The position numbers and the translations under genes were made by a program. 64,000 bases of DNA from contig NC_088679.1 of NCBI RefSeq assembly GCF_950023065.1, positions 37,324,001 to 37,388,000 on the forward strand. Direction: 5' to 3'. Source of the DNA: Planococcus citri. Its lineage: Eukaryota > Arthropoda > Insecta > Hemiptera > Pseudococcidae. How positions within the stretch are numbered: the first letter of the stretch is position 1; the number at the start of each line of letters is the position of its first letter. Positions 46,100 through 58,294 of this stretch are shown one piece after another. The notes beneath the pieces were generated by a model that was given only the letters and a program-made list of their open reading frames with translations, was not told where the DNA came from and made no database searches.

Positions 46100-46430
46100 G
46101 TGGTGTATCCGGGCTCTCAAGGTCACTGACTTACCTTTTTGCCCCCCCCCTTGGCTACTTCAAGTCATGACCCATGACCCGTCTACCTGGACTCTCGAGG
46201 TCACTGACTTACCTGTCTAGCTAGCTTCCGAAGGTCGTCTATTTGCCGATCTGGTCTCTCTTAGTCTTAGGTCATGGACCCGTAGATGTGGCTTCCCAAG
46301 GCCAAGGACATCTGTCTCTGTCTATTGACCCGGCGGTTCGGACTCTCTGGACTCTCAAGAGGTAACTTACCTATCTGTTTAGGTCATCTGTCTGCCTCTT
46401 TGGCCTCATAGTCATAAGGTCATTGATCTG
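46100..46430. repeat. Degenerate tandem repeats around GGACTCTCAAGGTCACTGAC
   Basis: Variants of CTCTCAAGGTCACTGACTTA and GGTCATNNACC-like words recur several times at irregular distances of about 70-90 bp (for example near 46110, 46190, 46265 and 46340). The stretch is GC-richer than its surroundings and has no reading frame. A short poly-C tract interrupts it at about 46142-46150. Confidence 0.55.
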
Positions 46431-48735
46431 TTAGAGTTTAGAATGGCTTCCCGCCAATGAATGAATGGATGGTATGGTATGGTTTAGTTTTCCATCATTT
46501 TACTTCCGATTTCAGACAATAAAAATTAAAAACACACGCCATAATATTTTTATAAAAATATATTTTTGACCCCAAAAAAGTTTGGAAGCCTATTTAATAT
46601 AACTTTTTATTCGACGTTACGAATACTTTGTACCTATGCAACATACTAAAATTCACATGTACCTACCTACTTATACTTATATACATCTCGGAAGTAGGAT
46701 AGAAAAAAATATTTTAAAAATGAAAACGTTTTGATCCATACAGGAAGGTAGAGCACTAATACTCGTGAAAATTCACACTGAGAGAAAAACACAAATTCTA
46801 TCGCACTTCATTTATAAGACAAGCTTATAAATAACATCCTAAATTATGTACAAACAAACACACGAGACTAAAATTACATTGCATTTTGACAAGAAAAAAA
46901 ACAAAAGAATAACAGCTCAAGTACAAGAATTAGAAATCAATCGCCTTATGGCAGCGAATAAAAAACCATACGTATATCAAACACAATACAGCGACAAAAA
47001 ATGGCATCCGTGCCTTTGGCATTCTTCGTAAAACGAACTTCCAGTTTTCTTCGCCAGTTATGGAACAATTTGAAAAAATTTCTATATTGATTTCAAATGT
47101 GTGTTTATCCGTGATTGAATATCTGTAAATAAATTCATAAATTCGTCGTTTAGATTTCAAGTAGGTGCGTGTAACATTAGAACATTACAAATGAGTACGT
47201 AGGTACCTACAATGAAATGCAGTTACATCTCAAAGAAGGGAAATTTACAGTGGAGCCGGAGCGACCGAGCGATTTAAAAAAAAAAATAAGTAGGTAGGTG
47301 TAGGTACTAGGTAATTGATCCAATCCAGAGTCACGCTCGTGGACCCCCCCCCCCCCCCCGAGAAACATAATTATTCAAAACTATCGAACTTGTTTTTCAA
47401 TTCTTTGTAGCCTAGTATGTATGAAATTTACAATTAGAAAAAGTTGTTTCTAATTAAGATGTAACGTTTTTCAACTCCATGCAATTTGGTATGTTGTTTT
47501 GAATTTTGATTTGTGTCGTATGGGTTTCTCCAAGATTTTGAAAGTTTGATGTTTGAATAATTACAAATGACATTTTTGGACACATATTCGATTGTATTTA
47601 TCTTTATCATCAAAAAAATATTATTTAAGGCAACTCGTCCGCCTCGTAGTTTCAAAAATAAAGATATACTTAGGTATATTCCAGTTATATGGTTATAAAT
47701 TAGCTCCGTGTACGTAAACGTACCTACTACCTACCACTTAAGGATGTTTGGTTTCTGTTTATGAAAAGAGCAGGGAAGAAACGGCATTATTAGCACAATG
47801 ATGTAATACGTAGAGCCTTTTGTGCAGCCAACATAATAGCTATGACACGAGTAACTATACGGCTAAAAGCTATGGTAACATTTCGAAAAGATTGTCAAAT
47901 TGACATCTCCTTTTGAAAACAGAAAGCGGTTTCTTTGTCATGGAGTATGCTACAATACGTATCTTAGGTTCTCGTTTTCATCCGTATCATTATGCACATT
48001 ATTTATAAGGATTCCGTTTTCCTTTTTTCTCCCTTTTCTTTCGTCCTATGCAATAGGTATCCATACTCTGTTTCACTGACGGGCGTATAGGATCATTTCG
48101 TTTAAGATCCTGTACAACCCTCTTTGTGTTACTCGCGTTCTTTTAGCCCGCTATCTTTTTCTACGTCAGGATACATTTCAGGGTAAACTGATTCTTCAAA
48201 TGGAATCGAGATTTCGACCCTTGTGGGTGGAATTGAACAATCATATGTAAGTACTCGTATTTAGACAAAGACAGCGAACAAGCTGTAGGTTTATGATGAA
48301 TGTTTTAGAGGAATCCTAAAATGATAAATTTTAATTGCGGATGACTTTATTATGATAGATTTGCTTGTACATAAGTAAGGTGTACGGAATAATTTTCTTG
48401 AAGCAAGTAAGCGTTATTCAACGCGTCATTTTTTTTTTTTTTTTTTTTTTTTCAATGAAAATTCAACAAAGAATTACAAAAACTATCTGAAAAGAACGCT
48501 TCATTTTTTCCATCATAAAAATTCAAAAAGAATTTAAAAAACCTATTTGGAATTTTGCGTTGATTTCTACTTGAAATATTTTCTACAAAAATGAACATTG
48601 TTGCTTATTCCAGCATATCGTGGAAAATAGAATTAAGAGAAGGAATCACATTCAAAAGATACTTTGATTGAATTTGTAGGTGTGTAAATCAAATCCCCTT
48701 CACCTATGATACATATAATTCTCTCTCACTCTATT
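46431..48735. other. Gene-poor intergenic DNA / possible CBF-beta 3' UTR
   Basis: No coding exon is supported. It contains a run of 16 C at 47344-47359 and a run of about 24 T at 48429-48452. The sequence nearest 48735 is presumably 3' UTR of the CBF-beta gene. Confidence 0.45.
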
Positions 48736-50305
48736 CTAGGCTATGCTACAAAAATTTATTAATTTTAAACGTACTTCTAGGGGTTGACCATTTCCACCTG
48801 CACTACCATTGCCACCACTGCCATTATTTCCAGTACGTTCTGGATGCGAGGACATCGCACCACCTCGATACGATCTTTGGCGTTCTTCAAATTCACGAAG
48901 TCTTTGATTATATCTTTCGATTTGATCCCGAAGCAAAGCGTCTTCGACCTATTTAATCGAATTATTAATTAGGTAGGTAATATTTTAAACGATGTACCTT
49001 CAATCATTGATGCAAGTGGATTAGAAAAACTTTTGCTTACAGCTGCCCGTTCTTCATCAAATTCCAAACAACCGACGCCGTCCAATCTTTCCAAGTCCAT
49101 CCAACCGCGCCAGCAAACGCAGACTCCATTCATAATTAAATGTGATCGTAAATGCACCTACGACAGCACATGCATAATTCTCACGGTTAAAAAACACTCA
49201 GACTTGGCCAAAAAGAAAAAAAGAGAGAGAAAGAGAGACGCGAATTTAGTCGTGCAGCGAGTTTAACCTCCCGCAGAGGATCTAAGTAGGTACTCTATTC
49301 AAGGCAATGATGGGAATAAAAATTGCAAATTACTTTGCCGTGTTCTTTATCGAAGTCTGTTTCGCGAATGGTCGTATTACTCGAACTATTTGGCATATGT
49401 TGTTGATGATGATTGTGGTGATGGTGGTGATGATAACCATTTGACGACGTATTGAATACCAATTGAATATTTGTACCGGTAGCCACAAAAGCCTGCAAAG
49501 GGGAATAAAATTGATTTTTCTGGCATAAATTGAGAAAATTTTCAATTTGTATAGCTTACAATTTCGGTGTGTCCTTCGCGACAACCATTTTGAAACCTAA
49601 TTTGACGTTCTTCCTGTGGACGATCTCTGTAACCAGTATATCTGACCTATAAACCAAACAATTAACTCACTTATTTGATGTCGATTTAAATTACATTCTA
49701 TTAGGTACCTATAAACTCAATCATAAAATCAATCATTTACTATAGGTACGTACTTAATAAATATATCATAACCTTGAAGGTAAACCTCAGGGTTGATGCA
49801 TTAGGTATAATCAATATCAAACAAAGAAGAGGGGAATGGTTGACAAGAAAAAAAGGAAATTTGGGATGAGTAGATACATTTCTGTGTGTCCCAATAAAGT
49901 ATTTAGGTATTTACCCTTCGACTCGACGCAAATAAATAAACGAGTAGCACGAGACTATTTACCTACTAGATCTAGTTTGTACGTGTGTGTGTGTTTTTAT
50001 GAATCAAAGACGGTGTATATAGTACCAACTTGTTCTATCTAATTCCCCGGTTGAATCAATTTAAACAATTTTGGAACCCATGAGTCATGAAAATTTCTAG
50101 TTTTTTTTCATACGATTATACTTACTTCACTTTCACGGCTAAGGCGTCTGAATAACTCGTCGGTCTCGAATTTATGTTTTTGATCAGGTACGACTCTAGG
50201 CATTTTGAAAATGAATCTAGGCTTCGGTTGCTCGTATAGGCTGTCAAATGGTCCCAACATACCGACACCACCGGGTAAAGCGCTGGCTTCACTCATAGAC
50301 AACAT
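48736..50305 (-). CDS. CBFB: Core-binding factor beta (Brother/Big brother homologue)
   Basis: Five coding exons (50126-50305, 49560-49646, 49334-49492, 49041-49157, 48736-48948) encode 251 residues. The family core begins MPRVVPDQKHKFETDELFRR at residue 35. It continues through RYTGYRDRPQEERQIRFQNG, AFVATGTN, LIMNGVCVCWRGWMDLERLD and GCLEFDEERAA, all strongly conserved in CBF-beta. The protein is the non-DNA-binding partner that raises the DNA affinity of Runt-domain factors. A 34-residue N-terminal extension precedes the usual start. Exon 3 carries a histidine/asparagine-rich insertion (about residues 108-124) inside the core. The C-terminus is Gly/Asn/Ser-rich. A possible donor (GAA|GTACGT) near the end of exon 5 could give another C-terminus. 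Confidence 0.95.
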
Positions 50306-51843
50306 TATGGACTATTATATAGTTTCTAAACAAACAAATCAATCAGAGATCTAGACAAGTTAGCGAACCAACACGAAATAAAGAGTGAAAAACAATGGGA
50401 AATTAGTTCGAAAATAATTATACAATAAAATTTCGATTGTAAGTAGAGATTCTTATTGGGTACCTAAATAAATACTTGATCAACTTACCACTGCAGTAGC
50501 ATACTTTTAATAGTGGAAGGAAATAATTTAATTGTAGATATAATTTGTAATCTAAAAATTATTATTCAATCTGCAAAACGCACTGTCACAAACGCAACAA
50601 TGAACGCAAAGCTAAGCACTAGCACTAACTTTCCATTAAACAAACGTAAATAAGTACAGTCGCAGCTACAAAAAGCTGAAGGGTGGGAAATCAATATTCG
50701 TAGAATGTGAAGTGGTGAGGGTACGTTGATCTTTTTTATACGCAGCGTCGCGTATAGTAACTAAACCACGCCTTCTTTTTACAGCTCGACCTATACATTT
50801 TTATGAATTATGAATGAATTTGAGATGAGATGTTACGGGCCTAAATTACAACGATTGAAGATGAGTTAACACTCAAATTATTCATGTTTTATTGAAAAAA
50901 CATTTTGGAAAAAAATTGAAATTGATGCTGAAGTGTACTGAAGGGCATAACTTGATGGAGAATTATCACGTTGTGATGAGTGATACAGATAACGGTGGCT
51001 CAGGGCTCACAACCGAATTATTAAAAAAATTGCTTCAAAAAAATGGACCAGTTTCCTAAAAAAATCAATAGGGCCAAACTTTTTATCCATTTCAGATTTT
51101 ATTGTTTTTTTTTGTTTTTTTAATTGATCAAGACTCCTGATTGAGAAGTGAAAAGTTTGGATTCTCGCGAAATGAAGTAAAATAATAATTATTCACTTTC
51201 GAGCTTTGATTTTGAATCATGAACTGTTTAGTGTTTATTGCATCTAGGCAAAAGACAATAGTGCATCCAAAAATTTGAAAAGAAATCGAATTCGGAATTG
51301 AAAGAATGCTGGTGGGCAGTAAAATAAAAAATGTATGAAAAACAAAAAGAAAACTTATGGAAGTTATGGATTGTAATCGTAAATCATGAACAAATGTATA
51401 GGCCACTTGAAAATTCTTGACTGGATGGACTAATTTCTAATTTTTTTTTGCTATTTTTTATTTTTCTATTCTCGTTGTCAGGCCTAATATTTCGAAAAAT
51501 TCCAAAATCGATATTTAAATTTTAAAAATGAATATTGTTAAATCAAAAAATTTTAATTTAAAAAAATTTAAAATTTAAAAATTCGCGTTATTTTGATTAC
51601 GTCAAAGTCAAAATACCTAATTCTAACCAATCACAATGTCATGAATTAGAAGAACTTCCTTAGTAGATGTTGAATTAACCTTGACAAGTAATCAAACCTT
51701 TGTCATAACAAAACAAAAATCTTGGAATGTTATCACAAAAATAAAAAAACTGCGAAAACTCAAAGTCTCAAACGAAGATGAAGATTGCATAAGTTGATGT
51801 TTCCGATTTATTAATTTAGTTCAATTCAAACGTTTTATTAATA
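50306..51843. promoter_or_regulatory. Head-to-head intergenic region, CBF-beta and KH-protein genes
   Basis: This 1.5-kb stretch separates two divergent genes and must contain both promoters. A GC-richer patch lies near 50590-50790. I see no coding exon; a 92-codon minus-strand frame at 51128-51406 has no recognisable feature. Confidence 0.45.
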
Positions 51844-53624
51844 ATGGATAACGACGTGAATATCACCGAAGAAGACGTGGTTATTACCGTTAAAATTTTA
51901 GTACAAGATCACGTAAGCACCCGCACCTCATTTTTCTTCTGCTATACTTACTCTCGTTCTCTAACACTGGTTTTTATTCAGGAAGTACATACCATCATCG
52001 GCGAAAATGAATCACTCTTGAATCAAATCAGAAGAAACGTAAGCATTTGTGAATTCCTTATAATCTAAATCATTCACTTTTGTATCGAATTCGTACTTTT
52101 TCAGTCCGGCGCCAGCATAAGTATATCGGATGGGTCGAACTTGGATCGTGTAGTAATTATTACGGGAACTGTTGAGGAAATGTACGACGGATGTAGAATG
52201 ATTCTCGAACGGCTTTCTGCGGTATTCAAATTCATTATCTCGTAACTGAAATCACTGACATTGTCAAGAAATAATGTCATTCGTTTATTCTCTATGCAGT
52301 TTAGTGAAGAAACAGATAAAGGCTTCGATCCGGATAACGTAGCTGTAAAACTGATTATACCAGCTTCCCAGTGCGGATCACTGATCGGTAAAGGTGGCAA
52401 TAAGATCAAAGAAATACGAGATAGTAGTGGTGCAGCTATGCAAGTTTCAGCTGAAATGCTTCCTCATTCTACTGAAAGAATTGTTCATATATCTGGGCAT
52501 ATTGAATCTATATTAGATTGTATATATGAAATTTGCTATTCATTGGTTACGGTAAGGTGATAGTTTTTGATGAAAATTCAAGCTTTGAAGAAACTCGCGA
52601 CTTACGAAATTATTTGTTTTTATACAGTCACCGGTGAAAAATAATTCTGTGCCGTATAAACCTACATCGGATATGGTAGAAGGACCTATCGTATTCTCAG
52701 ATGGAAAAGCATATACTTTACATGGTACAACTGCTGTTCCTATTGCTGACGTGAGTTATTTATTCAACGATTGTCGATTATTTTGAATTTCGGCGTTGTG
52801 TGGACAAAGGTTGAAATTAATTAATCAGTAATGCATTTGCAATTTCAGGTCAATTTTCTTCTGAAAAATGAACTCCTTCAACCATTTCTTGGGATCACTA
52901 GCAGTTCCGACGCTTCAGGTACAATTCTTCTATCTCTGTTGTAGGAGTTTGAGAACTTGAAGGTTGTGAACATGAACATACCTATTGTTTTTATCTTCAG
53001 CTCTCGTAAGAATGTTAAAATCGCACGTATTTAATATTAAATCCAACCCTATAACGGATAGAAAACCCAATTTCCATAAACAAGAATACAGAGTGCCTGA
53101 TAGCTGCGCTGGCGGTATGATTGGAAAAAATGGAATCAAGATTTCAGAAATAAGGTCGAAAATTGAAATTTATTTGTTGCGAAAATCATTGATCATCGTG
53201 TTACATTAATTATGTTTTATATAACAGACAAATTTCAGGAGCTGTAATTCATCTTCCAAATGTAGATGAAAACGCTGCTCATGAAATGAAAGAACGAATG
53301 ATTACTTTGGAAGGTACTCGAGAATCTGTAGCTTTTGCGAAATTCTTGATTAATGCTAGGTAATTATTTTTTTTACGTTCATATTATTCATTTTCGACGA
53401 TTTTTTTGAATACAAGAAAATAATGTTGCAGCATTGAACTTCAAAAAACCAACTTTGAAAATACTCCAAATGCTGAACAATTTGAAAATGTGGAAACTGA
53501 ATCGGCCACGTCTACGTTAGTTAGCATTTTATCGAGACCAGGAGCATTGAATGTGGTTTCTTCATTCTTAGGATATCAAAATATTTCCGAATTTGTTAAT
53601 AGTTTTGAAAATTATCGATTTTAA
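51844..53624 (+). CDS. Divergent triple-KH protein, PCBP/hnRNP E-like
   Basis: Nine coding exons (51844-51912, 51982-52038, 52105-52221, 52300-52551, 52628-52750, 52849-52918, 53001-53154, 53228-53359, 53432-53624) encode 388 residues. Three KH domains are spaced as in poly(C)-binding proteins. KH1 (about 13-80) is degenerate, with the GxxG loop reading GENE at 30-33. KH2 (about 92-165) has a canonical loop GKGG at 111-114 in IIPASQCGSLIGKGGNKIKE. KH3 (about 257-325) has GKNG at 271-274. Such proteins bind C-rich RNA and affect stability, splicing and translation. The divergence from well-known insect PCBPs (mub-like) suggests a fast-evolving paralogue, but this needs a tree. A poly(A) signal AATAAA lies at 53702-53707. 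Confidence 0.85.
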
Positions 53625-53701
53625 TACGTATAATCGTCAATTTGGAAAATTCATTCGTTTTACGTTCGAGTCATTTTTTCATTGTTAAACGAATTTTAAA
53701 A

Positions 53702-53707
53702 AATAAA
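53702..53707 (+). terminator. Poly(A) signal AATAAA of the KH-protein gene
   Basis: A canonical AATAAA lies 78 bases after the stop codon. The convergent TMEM231 gene ends about 105 bp further on. Confidence 0.55.
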
Positions 53708-53812
53708 CCATGTCCTACATACAAAACTCTAAACTCTTACTGTATGAATTTATACAAAAAAAAACAATACTTAATTATGCGTTATGCGATGTTAATGTGT
53801 AATGAACGAACG

Positions 53813-55082
53813 TTATTCGTCCATAGGGTTAGTTTTAATTGTTTGTAATATTCTGTTTTGAAAAACAAATCTCTTCATTTTACGCGATAGGAATATAAAC
53901 AATGCTAAAATGGAAAAGTATTGTACCCAGGCCCACTTGATCAGCTGCCAAAACCGTGTTTTATAGAGTATCTCTTGTTCGCCGTAATGGATATCGGCTG
54001 TTACAATCAGGGGTTCATTATCAGCTGTTTCCGATTTGAATCGTTTTGAGTAATAAACTTTTTTCAAATTCACGTTCACTGAAAAAATAAAAAAGTCATA
54101 AAATAAAATTGATATTGTATTTTTAAGACTTCTCTGCTTTTTGAGATCAATCAAGGTTTCCCGTATACGTACTATTATTGGAAGCATAATGAGATGCGAT
54201 TTTATACATGGCATCGATATGATTCTTCTGCTCAGAAATTCCGCTCAGAATTCTGGTATAATTTTGCTTATGATGTTTTACATGGCAAATCATTGGTTTT
54301 TTAAAATCTGCTCTCAGTTCAGAAATAATATCAAGCCTACCAATAGGCTGTGAAAATATGTACGATGCTGTTGCCATCGCTTCCATTGATAGTATACATT
54401 CTCCCTGCACAATCGATGTCGTTCCTACGTATTAATAAAATTGTACCTAGGTATCCTTAATTAATTTTTCAAAAGTTTACTCACGTGTAATTTGTAATCA
54501 AAAATTAAGATCAAATGAAAAGAATCTATATCGAGAGAAGATACATTGGTGATGTGTAGCGTCATCTTCATCCTATCATTTTTACCATCTTCATTTTCAT
54601 CTATTTCAATTACCTGAAAAAAGTTCAATTTTGGATAGTTATTTCATCTATTTATTTCGTTCAGTAGTAGGCCCATTTGCTTACTTTCATTAAAGAACAA
54701 TTATTAGAGTATGCAGTTTTTGATTTCAAGTATTGATACGTTGAACATATCAGTGAAAAGTGTGAATTGGCAGTTTTTGCTTCTAAAATAATCAAATATT
54801 GATACTTGAATTTAACGATTGGTTGCTCTCGGTAAGAATTTTCTTTAATCCAAAATCCTGTCAAATGAAACAGAACTATTAATCATTTCCTGTCAATTAT
54901 TTTCTTTCAATTTTTATGCCACTTCAATGTAAATACTCACCATTACTGCTGTATGCAAATATGAAAGGCAAAACGAAACAAAAAATTGAATTTAACACCA
55001 GAAATACCGTGACATTTGATCGCAATGCTGCTTTATACTTGAAAGAAATGCTTTTCGTGTATGCTACGTAATAATTTGCCAT
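53813..55082 (-). CDS. TMEM231: TMEM231, ciliary transition-zone membrane protein
   Basis: Five coding exons (54941-55082, 54685-54857, 54485-54613, 54173-54404, 53813-54078) encode 313 residues, against 316 in human. A first transmembrane helix lies at about 24-44 and a second at about 270-290 (WVQYFSILALFIFL). They bracket the large extracellular/luminal region typical of the family. Matching motifs include GFWIKENSYREQPIVKFKYQ after helix 1, a DENEDGKNDRM segment, and WAWVQY...VFQNRILQTI at the end. TMEM231 belongs to the B9/MKS complex that gates the ciliary transition zone. In insects it would be expected in sensory neurons and sperm. For exon 4, the acceptor GTGCAG|GGA is required by the frame; an upstream AG would shift it. 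Confidence 0.95.
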
Positions 55083-56273
55083 ATTATTTCACCATTTTAG
55101 AAAAAAAATAAAAAATCACATTGATAACTTTTGGATGGTTTTTTTGAACCGCCGTAGATTGTTGCGTCTGAGTTGCCATAGCAACGTGCTTATAAACATG
55201 TTCAGCTTGGCTATACGTATGTACTATGTACATGTTGAAATCTTGACCACTTCTGAACCGTAGTGCACATCTTCATTCAAATGAATAAACATTTTCGGTA
55301 AAAATTATTTAAAAACATAAAATATGAAAAAATACAAAAATGAAATGCAGTTAGTGATGCGAAATATGATACTTCATTGATCTTCAAATTGATTTCAAGG
55401 CAATTTTGACATGTTCAGTCCTACTTATTTATTTGCTGAACTGAATTACACTCGCGGTTTTTTATTCATATCTTTATTCTTTCCTGCAACTAATTTTTCA
55501 ATTTGGAAACTGATGCAAATGTTTTTTGAAGACAATTTGAACGTACAACTGTACCTATGCATTTTTTAAAATCAAGGATTACCAGCGGAACTTTGTCGAC
55601 TCATCATCATCCTTTGATTTCGCTGAAATTTGGATCACTAAAAGTTCATGTCACTCTCGCCTCAGAACCAGGAATGTGAACCGAAATTTTTCAACCTTGA
55701 AATCAAAAATTTTGGAATCTGAACCCAACCTTGACCGAAATTTTCAATTTAAGGTTCTACTTTTTCTGAAGATTATTGCGTATTTGGAATTTTCAGCATG
55801 ATTTATTTTTAACTTTCGAGGGGAAGCTTCAAAGCTGAAAACTAAAGGGATTTTTTTAATTTTGTAGAATTGCCTCAGAATAATTTTATTCCTAGGTTTG
55901 TTATAGTTCAAATTTGTAATTAAGATTAACTAATTAATTGCGATCGAATATGCCGTATTTAATACTTTATACGTATAGTAGGTACCTACGAATCTGATAT
56001 TTTATGAAAAAAATTTACTGTAACCTTAACCCATAACCGAAAAAAATTCCAGTAAATTTTTTGGGACCCATAATTTTTTCTCTGTTACTTTTCGTAACTG
56101 TCCACTTTGAACCGAATTTTTTTCTTCGGTTCGCATTCCTGCTCAGAAGAACCAAATTTCGAACTGTCGAAGTTGATTATAGAACACTTTCTAGTGTTAA
56201 GTACCTACTTGGAAAAAGATTTCCTGAGAAATGAGAATTTTGCTCAAATTCGATATTGAAGCAATGAAGCATA
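55083..56273. other. Intergenic, TMEM231 upstream region
   Basis: The part nearest 55083 is the TMEM231 promoter and 5' UTR. The remainder is AT-rich, with no exon or clear repeat that I can define. Confidence 0.45.
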
Positions 56274-56490
56274 CAGGGTGGACAGAAATATCGGGTACCC
56301 CTAAGAAAGTTTTTCATGAAAAATATAGGTTGGCAACGTGAAATAGATGCATATGATTGGTGAAATGTTATCTCTCCAGTCTAACAACCAATCATGTGCT
56401 ACCATTGTCCATTATTATCATTCACTGTGACCAACCGAAGTATTTAGCAGAAAACTTTTTTAGGGGTACCCGATATTTCTGTCCACCCTG
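56274..56490. mobile_element. MITE copy 2, 217 bp, TA target site
   Basis: It has the same termini as the 13798-14008 copy (CAGGGTGGACAGAAATATCG at the left, its near complement at the right). TA flanks both ends (56272-56273 and 56491-56492). Like its sisters it is almost fully palindromic. Confidence 0.9.
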
Positions 56491-56524
56491 TATAAAAGGT
56501 ATAGGTACTTATGTAATGTACCTA

Positions 56525-56735
56525 CAGGGTGCCCAGAAATATCGAGTACCCCTAAGAAAGTTTTTCATTAAAAATATAGGTTGGCAACGTGAAATAGATG
56601 CATATGATTGGTGGAATGTTATCTTTCCAGTCCAACAACCAATCATGTGCTATCATTATTATCATTCACTGTGACCAACCAAAGTATTTTAGTAGAAAAC
56701 TTTTTTAGGGGTACTCGATATTTCTGGGCACCCTG
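56525..56735. mobile_element. MITE copy 3, 211 bp, TA target site
   Basis: It begins CAGGGTGCCCAGAAATATCG and is flanked by TA on both sides (56523-56524 and 56736-56737). It lies only 34 bp from copy 2, in the same orientation as far as a near-palindrome allows. A 105-codon frame running across both copies is repeat sequence and not a gene. Confidence 0.9.
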
Positions 56736-57320
56736 TAGTTGATTAAGACGAACAAAAGGTTGGAGAGTGGTTGAGTTTGATCAAAAATTCTATGAATAAG
56801 TACCCACCTACCAACCCCACCTACTGATTAGTCTACAATTAGGTATTGAGAATCGCTCAATTTTTTATTGATCAATTTTGGTTTGAAAATTGAATTCATG
56901 CTTGCTGCTTGCCCTCGTCTGTCAGCCAGTGTAAACCCTAAAAATACTTTCTGGTTCTGCGAAGTCTGTTCTTTCTTTTCGAATCGTTGAGAGATAAGAT
57001 ATGCCAAGCTAGGATAACACTGTGCAATCTTTTGTGTTTTTCCATACCTTCTGCTTCTCGGAATTCAAGCGATAAGGCGAGTTCTTTGCCTGATTTTTCG
57101 TGCACAGTTTTTCGTTCTCGATCACTCGTGTGTGTTTCGTGGGTACGGGTACTTTTGCATTTCTGCCCATTAGCTCTCCGTAATGTTATAAAAATCATTC
57201 GTGGTGCTCGAGATATCGGGTTTTTTCGGGTTCGGGATTGAATATGTCGGTAGTAGTGTTGTAATCATAAAGTTTAAAATCATCCCGTTGCCATTTCAGC
57301 TGTTTGACTTTTGACTAGTT

Positions 57321-57449
57321 CAGTCGCGTTTTCTTTTTCGAAATTGACTTAGTTGAGATAGTCATATTTCTACCTTGATTTCATACAGTATTTCATCTCT
57401 GGAACTTGAAGCTTTGTCTGCTGAGCGTCGGCTACAGTTGAAATTAATG
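57321..57449 (+). promoter_or_regulatory. Candidate transcription start and first exon of a gene leaving the window
   Basis: At about 57320, TTCAGTCG matches the arthropod initiator consensus TCAGT. Downstream, a stretch of moderate GC content ends in ATG (57447-57449) immediately followed by a textbook donor (ATG|GTGAGT). A start codon split from the rest of the coding region by a long first intron is common in insects. No following exon can be identified before 64000, so the gene would continue to the right. Strand and exon role are inferred from these two signals only. Confidence 0.35.
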
Positions 57450-58294
57450 GTGAGTATTTTGACAAATGTTCATTCTTATTTCTTGCATTTCGATTAATAT
57501 TAGTGAGAATTTTGTCGATTAGGTATTCTGAAGTATCTACTTATGTAAGTGCTTTTTTTTTTGTTTTTTTTGTCGTGCAAAAGATTGAACGTAGCCAAAA
57601 CTGTGTTGATCATGGCTACGGCTGTGCGTTTCAGGTTTCAATCGTTACAATACTTACAAGAACCGTCGGTCGATCGTTCTGAGTACATAGGTATATCTAC
57701 TATTTTAGTTCTGAGTTTTGGATTTATAAAAATTTGTTCTTATCATAAAAAATGCACAATGAAAGTACTTACGTATATTGGAATTGGACGTGCAGAAGTA
57801 TCGAATTGTTATGCATTGAGTATGTATCTTGCATGTTGAATAGTAGTACCTTAGACCTTTTAGAGAAGTAAATGATCTAAAAGTGGTACAATAAATCTTC
57901 TACACAAATTAGGAGGAAAAGTTGTAAGCATTTTGATCTTTTCAAAGTAGAGTAGGAAGGAATAGGTAACCACCTGGCATTGCCCATGGTTGTTCAACAC
58001 GTGCTCCGGTTTCGTAGGTGATGAACACAAAAATTTGAAAGAAGAAACATGCGCCTTTCAAATCCTGTAGGCAACCATTACGACATCAGAAAAATTTTCT
58101 ACCAGTTGTCTATTCTACCCCTTGGCAACTTCCAACTGTCGTCTTTTCCCGTTTTTCATTCAATTCTATATACGAGGTATTTTTTGTTGATTGACAATGG
58201 AATGTTTTTTTATTTCTTTTTCGGGGCTTTCCCAGTTTTTCTACAAATTTTGAGATTCATTTTGCTTATGAATAATAAAATCATTCTTCTAGGC
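57450..58294. other. AT-rich, possibly first intron
   Basis: No coding exon is supported. A 96-codon plus-strand frame at 57549-57839 shows no recognisable domain and lacks a clear splice context. Confidence 0.4.

Noticed and set aside
56357..56674. 105-codon plus-strand frame
   Set aside because: It runs through two copies of a palindromic MITE and repeats itself accordingly.
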